From contig NC_021017.1 of NCBI RefSeq assembly GCF_000210075.1, forward strand, positions 869,329 to 905,500: a stretch of DNA of 36,172 bases, written 5' to 3'. The notes beneath the pieces were generated by a model that saw only the letters and a program-made list of their open reading frames with translations, ran no database searches and was not told the DNA's origin. Source of the stretch: Bacteroides xylanisolvens XB1A. GTDB taxonomy: Bacteria; Bacteroidota; Bacteroidia; Bacteroidales; Bacteroidaceae. The translations under genes were made by a program, and so were the position numbers. Shown in pieces: positions 22,552-31,083 of this stretch (position 1 is its first letter; each line of letters opens with the position of its first letter).

Positions 22552-23520
22552 ATGAAATATAATGAAATAAAAGTCAGTGTCGTCATTCCTGTCTATAACA
22601 CTGAAAAATATGTTCGTCAAGCAGTAGAAAGCGTGATGTATCAAAGCTTGAAAGAACTGGAAATAATAGTTGTAGATGACGGATCAACAGACAAAAGTTT
22701 AAGTATAGTAGAAAAACTGGGTGACACTGACAAACGTATACAAATATATACACAAGCGAATCAGGGACAATCAATTGCGCGTAACAGAGGGATCTCACAC
22801 GCACACGGAGAATATATCTATTTTATGGATAGCGACGATCTGCTGGAAGAAGATGCTTTGGAATTGTGTTATCATAAATGCAAAGAAGAAAAACTTGATT
22901 TTGTATTTTTTGATGCTTTAGTTTTCTTTGAAAACAACGTTGAAAATGCTCCAACACTGAATTACAAACATACAGAGAAATTAGAAGACAAAATCTATAC
23001 CGGCCAGGAAGCACTTGAAATTCAATTACAGAATAAAGAATATACTCCTTCCGTTTGCCTGCACTTTATTCATAGAAACGTGATAGAAAAACATAATCTA
23101 TCATTTTATCCCGAAATCGTACACGAAGACCAACTGTTTACTACCTTGCTTTATCTACAAAGCACGAAAGCAGCTTGCATTAAACGAACTTTTTTTCATC
23201 GTCGTATGAGAAAAGATTCTACAATGACGAGTAAATTCGCAATGCGGAACATAAAAGGATATCTTGTCGTCACAGAAGAGATTCTTAGCTTTAGAAGACA
23301 GACTACCGAAGATAAAAATAAAGAAATTATTGATTTATATTTATCTCAAATGCTTGACGCTGCCATGTGGCAAGCACATTCACTAAAATTACCGGAGCGG
23401 ATCAAACTCGCACGGTTGTGCCTGCAAAAATATAAAAAGTATGTATCGACAAAAACGATAGGGGCATTACTTTTCAAATTCCTATTTATAAACCATAAAA
23501 AAACGGTCGACAATGGCTAG
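22552..23520 (+). CDS. Family 2 glycosyltransferase
   Basis: This is a classical GT2 enzyme of 322 residues. It begins MKYNEIKVSVVIPVYNTEKY and has VDDGSTDKS (about 43-51) and the metal-binding YFMDSDDLLEED (about 91-102). The C-terminal acceptor part contains HEDQLFTTLLYL, where HED is typical of capsule enzymes such as those adding galactose or glucuronate. I chose the start at 22552 rather than 22510 because the family begins directly at this strand; the earlier ATG overlaps the previous stop and would add 14 residues. The gene end overlaps the flippase start by 8 bases. The donor sugar is unknown. Confidence 0.9.
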   Translation: MKYNEIKVSVVIPVYNTEKYVRQAVESVMYQSLKELEIIVVDDGSTDKSLSIVEKLGDTDKRIQIYTQANQGQSIARNRGISHAHGEYIYFMDSDDLLEEDALELCYHKCKEEKLDFVFFDALVFFENNVENAPTLNYKHTEKLEDKIYTGQEALEIQLQNKEYTPSVCLHFIHRNVIEKHNLSFYPEIVHEDQLFTTLLYLQSTKAACIKRTFFHRRMRKDSTMTSKFAMRNIKGYLVVTEEILSFRRQTTEDKNKEIIDLYLSQMLDAAMWQAHSLKLPERIKLARLCLQKYKKYVSTKTIGALLFKFLFINHKKTVDNG

Positions 23521-24964
23521 CAACATTAAAAATCAACTCTTTTCAGGAGTGTTCTATACCGCACTGGCCAAATACAGCGGCATTGTCATTTCTCTTGTAA
23601 TAGCAGGAATACTGGCCCGCCTCCTATCTCCGGACGACTTCGGAATCGTAGCCGTTGCCACCGTAATCATCGCTTTTTTCAGCCTCCTCACCGATATGGG
23701 AATATCTCCCGCTATCATACAGCACAAATCACTGACAAAAGATGAACTATCAACTATTTTCTCGTTTACCGTATGGACCGGCATCGGAATCAGCATCTTG
23801 TTTTTTGCAGCTTCATGGATGATTGCCGACTATTACGAAAGCGAAATCCTGCGGACACTGTGTCAACTGCTGTCCGTTAATCTATTCTTTGCCTCCGCCA
23901 CCATCGTGCCGGGAGCACTATTCTATCGGAACAAGGAATTCAAATTCATCGCTATCCGTAGTTTCGTTATCCAGATTTCCGCAGGTGCGGCAGCCGTGAC
24001 TGCCGCCCTCTGCGGAGCAGGATTATATGCACTGATTATCAACCCAATAATATCCAGCATACTCATATTCGTCATCTCCTACCAGCGCTATCCGCAACGA
24101 CTGCGTTTCACGCTGGGGCTGACGGCGCTCCGGAAGATATTCTCCTATTCCGCCTACCAGTTTCTATTCAACGTCATCAACTACTTCAGCCGCAATCTGG
24201 ACAAATTACTGATTGGCAAATACATGAGTATGTCCGACCTCGGATATTACGAAAAATCCTATCGCCTGATGATGCTTCCCTTGCAAAACATCACCCAGGT
24301 CATCACTCCTGTAATGCACCCCATCTTCAGTGATTTCCAAAATGACAAAGCAAAACTAGCCACCTCTTATGAACGTATTCTCCGATTCCTCGCTTTCATC
24401 GGATTGCCTCTTAGCGTGCTGCTCTTCTTTACAGCAGAGGAAGTAACGTTGATTATTTTTGGAGTCCAATGGCTGCCCTCCGTACCCGTTTTTCGGCTAC
24501 TCTCCCTGTCCGTAGGAATTCAGATCATACTCTCCTCGTCCGGTTCCATCTTTCAGGCGGCAGGCGATACACGGAGCTTATTTGTATGCGGAGTGTTCTC
24601 GTCTGTGCTCAACGTGACAGGCATACTGCTCGGAATCTTCTATTTCGGAACGCTGACAGCAGTGGCTAGTTGCATTGTGGTGACGTTCTCCATCAACTTT
24701 ATACAATGTTACTGGCAAATGTACCGGATAACCTTCCGTCGAAGTGCGTGGCCATTCATTCGTCAGCTTATTTCTCCGTTCATCATTAGCATTTTGATAG
24801 CATTAGCCCTCATTCCCATGCAGTATGCACTGGAAGGGATGAATATTTTTGTGACAATTATAGCCAAAAGTATCGTTAGTTTTATTATCTTTGGCATTTA
24901 TATACAAATGACGCATGAGTATGACATTATCGGCAAAGTGCGAAGCATCCTGTGTAAGAGATAA
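23513..24964 (+). CDS. Wzx-type polysaccharide flippase
   Basis: This is a MATE/MOP-superfamily flippase that moves undecaprenyl-linked repeat units across the inner membrane. The 483-residue protein has about 12 to 14 hydrophobic helices; the N-terminus VFYTALAKYSGIVISLVIAGILARLLSPDDFG is the standard polysaccharide-biosynthesis start, and NVINYFSRNLDKLLIGKYMSMSDLGYYEKSY (about 220-250) is the family's central motif. It is the only flippase in the window, so both EPS blocks probably depend on it. The start overlaps the preceding glycosyltransferase gene by 8 bases, which suggests translational coupling. Assignment is firm. Confidence 0.95.
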   Translation: MASNIKNQLFSGVFYTALAKYSGIVISLVIAGILARLLSPDDFGIVAVATVIIAFFSLLTDMGISPAIIQHKSLTKDELSTIFSFTVWTGIGISILFFAASWMIADYYESEILRTLCQLLSVNLFFASATIVPGALFYRNKEFKFIAIRSFVIQISAGAAAVTAALCGAGLYALIINPIISSILIFVISYQRYPQRLRFTLGLTALRKIFSYSAYQFLFNVINYFSRNLDKLLIGKYMSMSDLGYYEKSYRLMMLPLQNITQVITPVMHPIFSDFQNDKAKLATSYERILRFLAFIGLPLSVLLFFTAEEVTLIIFGVQWLPSVPVFRLLSLSVGIQIILSSSGSIFQAAGDTRSLFVCGVFSSVLNVTGILLGIFYFGTLTAVASCIVVTFSINFIQCYWQMYRITFRRSAWPFIRQLISPFIISILIALALIPMQYALEGMNIFVTIIAKSIVSFIIFGIYIQMTHEYDIIGKVRSILCKR

Positions 24965-25007
24965 TAAAAAGAACAGAATAAACAATATATAGAGATTTGA
25001 GCAACCA

Positions 25008-26153
25008 ATGAAAGCCTTATTCCTTATATTCCACGGCTTCGACAAAGCCAACGGAATTAGCAAAAAAATACACTATCAGGTAAAAGCCCTCAAAGAATGT
25101 GGGTTAGATGTTCGTTTATGTTATTATGACATAAGCCCTTCCGGTGAACGCCGCTGGATGGCAGACAATGCAGTGATTGCTGAATTGGGACAAGGAGTGT
25201 TTGCGAAAATTCGGAAACGGTTGGGCCTAAACTGCATAGCAAACTACGTACTTCGCGAAAATATACATTTTGTCTACATCCGTTCATATCATAATGCAAA
25301 CCCTTTCACCATAAATATGGTGAAACGTATGAAGAAAAAAGGAGCAAAAGTGGTCATGGAGATACCGACTTTTCCTTACGATCAAGAGTACATCACATGG
25401 CCTATGAAATTCAAAAGGCTCACAGATCGTTGTTTTCGTCATCGCCTGGCCTCTTTCCTTAATGGAATAGTCACCTTTTCAAACGCTAAAAATATCTTTG
25501 GCGAACGAACAATCCGCATATCTAACGGAATTGATTTTGATGCCATTCCTATGAAGAAACAAATGAATGACACGACACATGAGCTACATTTAATAGGAGT
25601 AGCTGAAGTACACTATTGGCATGGATTCGATCGACTTATCCGTGGATTAGCTGAATATTATTGTACGAATCCTGACTACAAAGTTTATTTTCATATCGTG
25701 GGACCATTATCCGGCGAACGTGAAAAGCAAGAAATCCTTCCCGTCATTCGTGATAATAAACTAGAATCTTATGTTATCCTCCATGGACCACAGCATGATC
25801 AGCAACTTGACGCCATGTTTGAGCAGGCAGATTTTGCTATCGGTAGTTTAGGCCGACACCGCAGTGGTATCACACATATCAAAACTTTAAAAAATCGCGA
25901 ATATGCTGCACGAGGATTGGCATTTACTTATTCAGAAATCGACGAAGATTTTGATAAGATGCCTTACATTTGGAAAGCACCACCAGATGAATCACCTATT
26001 AATATTCAACAGTTAATCAGCTTTCAAAAGTCTCTGACTATGACTCCGCAGAATATTAGAGAATCTATCCGTCCATTGTCCTGGACAGCGCAAATGAAAA
26101 AAGTCATCGATGAATTGGACATCAGACCACAGCATACAATACTTGAAAAGTAA
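25008..26153 (+). CDS. GT-B fold glycosyltransferase
   Basis: This is a probable family 1/4-like glycosyltransferase of 381 residues. It begins MKALFLIFHGFDKANGISKK, a typical GT4 start with a Gly-rich acceptor loop; SNAKNIFGERTIRISNGIDFD is the inter-domain region with the NGID motif, and HLIGVAEVHYWHGFDRLI starts the second domain. The donor-site stretch is FAIGSLGRHRSGITHIKTLKNREYAARGL rather than the usual E-x7-E, so the enzyme belongs to a divergent branch. It follows the flippase after 43 bases and precedes another glycosyltransferase after 4 bases. It is cytoplasmic with no membrane segment. Confidence 0.84.
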   Translation: MKALFLIFHGFDKANGISKKIHYQVKALKECGLDVRLCYYDISPSGERRWMADNAVIAELGQGVFAKIRKRLGLNCIANYVLRENIHFVYIRSYHNANPFTINMVKRMKKKGAKVVMEIPTFPYDQEYITWPMKFKRLTDRCFRHRLASFLNGIVTFSNAKNIFGERTIRISNGIDFDAIPMKKQMNDTTHELHLIGVAEVHYWHGFDRLIRGLAEYYCTNPDYKVYFHIVGPLSGEREKQEILPVIRDNKLESYVILHGPQHDQQLDAMFEQADFAIGSLGRHRSGITHIKTLKNREYAARGLAFTYSEIDEDFDKMPYIWKAPPDESPINIQQLISFQKSLTMTPQNIRESIRPLSWTAQMKKVIDELDIRPQHTILEK

Positions 26154-26157
26154 TCCG

Positions 26158-27324
26158 ATGAATAAAAAAGTAAAAATAGCCTATTGCATCCCCTCGCTCT
26201 ATTATCCTAGTGGAATGGAACGTGTACTTACACTAAAAGCAAACTATTTTGCAGAACATTTAGGGTATGACATACACATCATATTGACCGATGGAAAAGG
26301 AAAAGAACCTTACTATAAATTGTATCCATCCATCACCACCCATCAGCTCGACATCAACTATGACGAATTGTATGGCCTTTCCTTACCGAAACGAATTCAC
26401 CGATATTGGAGCAAACAGAAATTGTTTAAAAAAAGGCTGGAGACATGCCTCAATGAGATTGAACCGGACATTACCATCTCTCTCTTACGACGTGATATAA
26501 ACTTCATCAATAAGATGAAAGACAAAAGCATTAAGCTTGGAGAAATCCACTTCAACAAGTCCAATTACCGGGAATTCAGCGACAACTGTCTTCCTGGTAT
26601 CATTCAGCGTGCCGTCAAGCAATACTGGATGTGGCAACTCATCAGGCAGGTGCGACAACTCAAAAGTTTTGTCGTCCTTAGCCATGAAGATGCTGCCGAA
26701 TGGACAGAGCTCAATAATGTAACCGTAATCTACAATCCACTCCCGTTTTTGCCGGAACAACAATCGGATAACACCCCCAAACAGGTCATTGCCGTAGGCA
26801 GATATGTCCCTCAAAAAGGATTTGACCGTTTAATATCTGCTTGGAGCATTGTCAATAAAAAACACCCGGACTGGATTCTCCGTATCTATGGTGATGGTAT
26901 GCGGGAACAACTTCAGAACCAAATCTACGAACTAGGAATTAGCCCCAGTTGTATTCTGGAGCATAGCACACCGGATATTGTCGATAAGTACTGTAAAAGT
27001 TCTATCTTCGTCCTTTCTTCGCGTTATGAGGGATTTGGCATGGTTATTATAGAAGCAATGGCATGTGGAGTACCTCCCGTCTCATTTACATGCCCCTGCG
27101 GACCGCGTGATATCATCAGCGACGGAATAAACGGACTATTAGTAGAAAACGGTAATATAGAGGGATTAGCAGAGAAAATCTGCTATCTGATAGAAAACGA
27201 AAATGTACGACGAGAAATGGGACGGCAAGCTCGAATGGATATAGAACGTTTCAGGATCGAACCAATCGCAGAACAATGGAAAACATTGTTTGAAAGTATC
27301 ATTGAAAAAAATAAAGATTTATGA
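26158..27324 (+). CDS. Family 4 glycosyltransferase
   Basis: This is a GT4 enzyme of 388 residues. It starts MNKKVKIAYCIPSLYYPSGMERV with the GGxE/SGMER-type acceptor loop, has AVGRYVPQKGFDRLI at about 214-228, and the complete donor signature YEGFGMVIIEAMACGVPPV (about 287-305) followed by CPCGPRDII. I preferred the ATG at 26158 to 26110 because the family begins here and the earlier start lies inside the previous gene. The end overlaps the next gene in an ATGA arrangement, which points to coupled translation. Family assignment is firm; donor and linkage are unknown. Confidence 0.93.
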   Translation: MNKKVKIAYCIPSLYYPSGMERVLTLKANYFAEHLGYDIHIILTDGKGKEPYYKLYPSITTHQLDINYDELYGLSLPKRIHRYWSKQKLFKKRLETCLNEIEPDITISLLRRDINFINKMKDKSIKLGEIHFNKSNYREFSDNCLPGIIQRAVKQYWMWQLIRQVRQLKSFVVLSHEDAAEWTELNNVTVIYNPLPFLPEQQSDNTPKQVIAVGRYVPQKGFDRLISAWSIVNKKHPDWILRIYGDGMREQLQNQIYELGISPSCILEHSTPDIVDKYCKSSIFVLSSRYEGFGMVIIEAMACGVPPVSFTCPCGPRDIISDGINGLLVENGNIEGLAEKICYLIENENVRREMGRQARMDIERFRIEPIAEQWKTLFESIIEKNKDL

Positions 27325-28172
27325 AATGGTATACTAAATATCTGCAAGTTTACGAACAACCTTTCGATTCAGCACCAAAGGAAGCAGTAGATTTCGTAAA
27401 AACTAAATTGCAGAAATTATCGGAAAACAAACAACCCTTAGCATCTGTCATTCTCATCTGCTATAATGAAGAAAAGCGTTTGCTAAGTTGCTTATGGTCG
27501 CTTTGTGACAACATCTGTGACTTTCCGATTGAAATTCTGGCTGTCAACAACAATTCTTCCGATCGAACTGAAAGTGTGCTCCAACAGTTGGGAGTCACTT
27601 ATTTCAATGAGCTTAAGAAAGGACCGGGACATGCCCGCCAATGCGGATTAAACCAAGCAAAAGGAACATACCATATCTGTATTGACACCGATACCATGTA
27701 CCCGAACAATTACATCAAGACACATGTAAAAAAACTAATGCAACCAAACGTAGTCTGCACGTTCAGCCTTTGGAGCTTTATTCCTGATGAGCAACACTCT
27801 AAATGGGGATTATGGTGGTATGAATCATTAAGAGACTTTTACCTGCGCATTCAAGCCATACAGCGTCCGGAACTTTGTGTACGCGGCATGACATTCGCAT
27901 TCAAAACAGAATTAGGCAAGCAGTTAGGATTCCGCACAGATATCATTCGTGGTGAAGACGGCTCACTGGCTTTAGCGATGAAACCTTACGGAAAACTCGT
28001 CTTTATCCATTCTTCAAAAGCACGGGTTATAACCGGATATGGAACAGTAGGAGCAGATGGAGGACTGTTTAAAAGCTTCAAAGTGCGTTTTATCAAAGGA
28101 TTAAAAGGTATTGGAGGATTATTCACCAGAAAGAAAAAATATAAAGATAAAGACAATAATTTAATCAAATAA
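27321..28172 (+). CDS. Family 2 glycosyltransferase
   Basis: This is a GT2 enzyme of 283 residues with an N-terminal extension of about 35 residues before the core (LASVILICYNEEKRLLSCLWSL). VNNNSSDRTE and the metal site CIDTDTMYPNNY (about 117-128) are clear. The acceptor part has RGMTFAFKTELGKQLG and IIRGEDGSLALAMKPYG, where GED is the likely catalytic base region. A basic C-terminus (FTRKKKYKDKDNN) could bind the membrane surface. The start overlaps the previous stop by four bases, and the next gene follows after 4 bases. It is probably one of the sugar-adding steps of EPS block 2. Confidence 0.9.
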   Translation: MKWYTKYLQVYEQPFDSAPKEAVDFVKTKLQKLSENKQPLASVILICYNEEKRLLSCLWSLCDNICDFPIEILAVNNNSSDRTESVLQQLGVTYFNELKKGPGHARQCGLNQAKGTYHICIDTDTMYPNNYIKTHVKKLMQPNVVCTFSLWSFIPDEQHSKWGLWWYESLRDFYLRIQAIQRPELCVRGMTFAFKTELGKQLGFRTDIIRGEDGSLALAMKPYGKLVFIHSSKARVITGYGTVGADGGLFKSFKVRFIKGLKGIGGLFTRKKKYKDKDNNLIK

Positions 28173-28176
28173 GCAA

Positions 28177-29268
28177 ATGAAAATAATAAGAAAAATTATT
28201 CTAGTTGTTATTTGTGTAATATTAGTTGACTATATATACCAGTATAATCAATTTCAAAAGTATAATCAGGCTCCATTAATTATCAAGACTCCGGAAGGTA
28301 GTAACCAACCCTATCACCCATCAGTAATATACATTCCGGAAGGATGGAATGGATATAAATACTGGATGGCGGAAACTCCATATCCCTTAGGTGAGGATGG
28401 TGATTGGAAAGGATTGCCTCCATATAGAGAACGATGGGAAAATCCATGTGTGCATGTATCTAAAGACGGAATACATTGGAACGATTTTGAGGACTCTCAA
28501 AATCCAATAGATGATTTAGACGAAAACAATATTATAAATAAAGATTATTTTTCAGACCCACATTTAGTCTTTTATAAAGATACTTTAGAGTGCTGGTACC
28601 GCATCAGCCATCAAAAAAATAATGCTACTTATATATTACGCAAATATACTCTCAATGGAAAAGACTGGTCTCCCCGAGAGGTGATGATAAATCTACAAGA
28701 TACCTCTATCATAAAAAATGAAACAGGTAATATGGTTATAAGCCCTGCGATACATAAAGGTACTAATGGATATGTAATGTGGTATGTGAACAGTATAGAA
28801 AAGCCAAGAGAAATCTGTAGAAGTTTTTCTACAGATGGGAAAAAGTGGAGCAAAAAAGAAACATGTCATCTACCTGACAATTCTGTTACCCCTTGGCATA
28901 TTGATTTAGCATATATAGACAAAATATATTATCTAGTTATATATGATTATGATACTAATAACCTAGTATTATACTCCAGTTCCGACGGCTTATCATTTAA
29001 CAACAAAAAATATATATTATCCAAAGCTCCAATGCTGGGTTCTTTTTATTCCTATGGTTTATATCGAAGTTCACTTATTAAGGACAATGAAAAATATAAG
29101 CTATATTTTAGTGCTTTTGAGAAAAAAACTGCTATAGGACTAATGGAAGGAAATTCAATAAGTACATTACATGCTACTTCTGCAGAGGGAAATTTTATAT
29201 CTTTCTGCAAATTTCCAATTGTATATTTGAGGAATAAAAAACAGTCGCTAAAGGAATTATTTCAATAG
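28177..29268 (+). CDS. Membrane-anchored Asp-box beta-propeller protein (glycosidase-like)
   Basis: This 363-residue protein has an N-terminal membrane anchor (about 5-22, IILVVICVILVDYIY) and then a periplasmic domain with four spaced copies of an Asp-box-like motif: SKDGIHW, LNGKDW, STDGKKW and SSDGLSF. The repeated motif, together with HPSVIY at the start and SPAIHK and WHIDLAY in the body, suggests a five-bladed beta-propeller like those of glycoside hydrolase families 32, 43 and 130. Catalytic acids cannot be assigned from sequence alone. It lies among the glycosyltransferases, 4 bases after one, and is strongly AT-rich. A role in trimming or binding the polysaccharide is inferred; it might also be non-catalytic. 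Confidence 0.66.
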   Translation: MKIIRKIILVVICVILVDYIYQYNQFQKYNQAPLIIKTPEGSNQPYHPSVIYIPEGWNGYKYWMAETPYPLGEDGDWKGLPPYRERWENPCVHVSKDGIHWNDFEDSQNPIDDLDENNIINKDYFSDPHLVFYKDTLECWYRISHQKNNATYILRKYTLNGKDWSPREVMINLQDTSIIKNETGNMVISPAIHKGTNGYVMWYVNSIEKPREICRSFSTDGKKWSKKETCHLPDNSVTPWHIDLAYIDKIYYLVIYDYDTNNLVLYSSSDGLSFNNKKYILSKAPMLGSFYSYGLYRSSLIKDNEKYKLYFSAFEKKTAIGLMEGNSISTLHATSAEGNFISFCKFPIVYLRNKKQSLKELFQ

Positions 29269-29356
29269 CATAGTTGAAAACAAACAATATAATTATGATT
29301 GGCGGCACCTTAAGCGTATTTAAAAGTATTTGCAGACAAAATAGTGAGATAGAAAT

Positions 29357-31075
29357 ATGAATATAAAATTATTAATCAAACAATTTACATTCCCCTTGTC
29401 GTTAATATTACTATGCTATATTAATTTACAATACATGCACTACTCAATTCTTATTGATAAATATTCTCTTACTCCATTCTCATATCTGGAGAATATCATT
29501 CATGCTTTTATCGATATATGCCTATTATTCTTTATTCCACTTTATCTAATTGGAAAAAAGACTTATTTATTTTTCATTCCATATACTATCATTACAATAC
29601 TGGTAATTGTAAATGTATCTTATAGTAGATTCTTCTACACATATATGCCTCCAATATTATATGGAGAATTCAACAATCTTGACGGACTATCAGCTAACGT
29701 ATTTGCAACTATTAGGTTCTCTGACATTACAATACTAATAACAACTCTTGCAAGTATCTTATCTTATAAACAATTTCATAGAGCTTATTCTGAAATAAGA
29801 AGAAAGACACGAAGAATCTTTTCCCTTTACATATTAGGAATTGCATTTATTTTATTAGGAGGATTAATAGCTACAGCAACAATACATTGGTCATCATTAA
29901 ACTACAAGTATGTTCACCCTTTTAAAAATAGTCCAACAGAAAGTATATTCAAATTCGGAATAATTTATGGGACCATTATACAATGTGCATCAAACAACAA
30001 ACAAGACTGTAACCCAGAGGAAGTGGCAAAACTGGAACCATTCTTTTACGAATCAAAATATAGTATTGAATATCCACCAAAAGAAAATATTATTCTCATT
30101 ATAGTAGAATCCCTTCTTTCGTTCCCTACAGATCTAAAAATAAATGGAATAGAAATTACTCCTACCCTCAACAAATTAGTAGAAAAAGGAGCATACTACA
30201 ATAATAACATGACTTCTCTGATACAATTAGGCGAATCGAGCGACGGACAATTCACATACCTCAACGGACTTATACCCAAAACAAAAGGTGTTACCATTTA
30301 CGATTATTTTAATAATACTTTCGTGTCCTTGCCCAAACTTTTAAAGAAACAAAAACCTGGAATCGAATGTAGAATGGTTATTCCTACTTCATCTAAAACA
30401 TGGAGACAAGATGGAGTATGTATCCAATATGGGTTTGATAAACTCTATTCACGAAAGGAATATACATTGAGTAATTATAAAGAAAATTGGTTAAATGATA
30501 AGCTTCTTTTTGAATATGCAGCAAGCATAGACAAAAATAGCAAACAACCTTTTTTCTCACTTATCCTCACATCATCAACGCATTCTCCATATACCAAAGC
30601 AGTTGAAGACTACCTCATTCCATTCCCTGACACATATTCAGAAGAATTAAAAAATTATCTATCTAATGTGCATTATATGGATAAATACTTAGGTAAGTAT
30701 TTGAATTTCTTAAAAGAAAATCATCTTTACCACAATTCTCTAATTATAATAGCCAGTGACCATTCCATTTCAAATGACTGGCTTAAATCCAAAGAAGAAG
30801 ATAATGTTTCTTTTCAAATCCCATTGTATATTGTAAACTCTCCACAAAAGATCGACAAAACAAGCGATTATGTTATCACGCAAGCTGATTTATTTCCAAC
30901 CCTTCTTGATTTGGGGGGTATTCATTCTGAATGGAGAGGAGTAGGAAATAGCTTACTTTGCCCTGATTCCATTTTGAACACCGAAAGAGAAAAAAAACGA
31001 ATAATATATAGAGAAAAAATTTCTGATATTATATTAGATAGTGATTATTTTAAAGGAAAGAAAATATCTAAATAA
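29357..31075 (+). CDS. LTA-synthase-like membrane phosphotransferase (sulfatase fold)
   Basis: This 572-residue protein has four or five N-terminal membrane helices (to about residue 180) followed by a periplasmic alkaline-phosphatase/sulfatase domain of the LtaS group. The metal site begins IILIIVESLLS (Glu251). The nucleophile region reads LGESSDGQF (about 291-299), where LtaS has GKTSD, so Ser294 seems to replace the catalytic Thr. Later motifs are SSTHSPY and IASDHS, the Asp-His metal ligands. Such enzymes transfer phosphoglycerol or phosphoethanolamine from lipids to glycans; modification of the EPS is the likely job. It is AT-rich like the preceding gene, with an 88-bp gap before it in which I see no feature. 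It is the last gene of EPS block 2. Confidence 0.84.
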   Translation: MNIKLLIKQFTFPLSLILLCYINLQYMHYSILIDKYSLTPFSYLENIIHAFIDICLLFFIPLYLIGKKTYLFFIPYTIITILVIVNVSYSRFFYTYMPPILYGEFNNLDGLSANVFATIRFSDITILITTLASILSYKQFHRAYSEIRRKTRRIFSLYILGIAFILLGGLIATATIHWSSLNYKYVHPFKNSPTESIFKFGIIYGTIIQCASNNKQDCNPEEVAKLEPFFYESKYSIEYPPKENIILIIVESLLSFPTDLKINGIEITPTLNKLVEKGAYYNNNMTSLIQLGESSDGQFTYLNGLIPKTKGVTIYDYFNNTFVSLPKLLKKQKPGIECRMVIPTSSKTWRQDGVCIQYGFDKLYSRKEYTLSNYKENWLNDKLLFEYAASIDKNSKQPFFSLILTSSTHSPYTKAVEDYLIPFPDTYSEELKNYLSNVHYMDKYLGKYLNFLKENHLYHNSLIIIASDHSISNDWLKSKEEDNVSFQIPLYIVNSPQKIDKTSDYVITQADLFPTLLDLGGIHSEWRGVGNSLLCPDSILNTEREKKRIIYREKISDIILDSDYFKGKKISK

Positions 31076-31083
31076 ATACAGCT

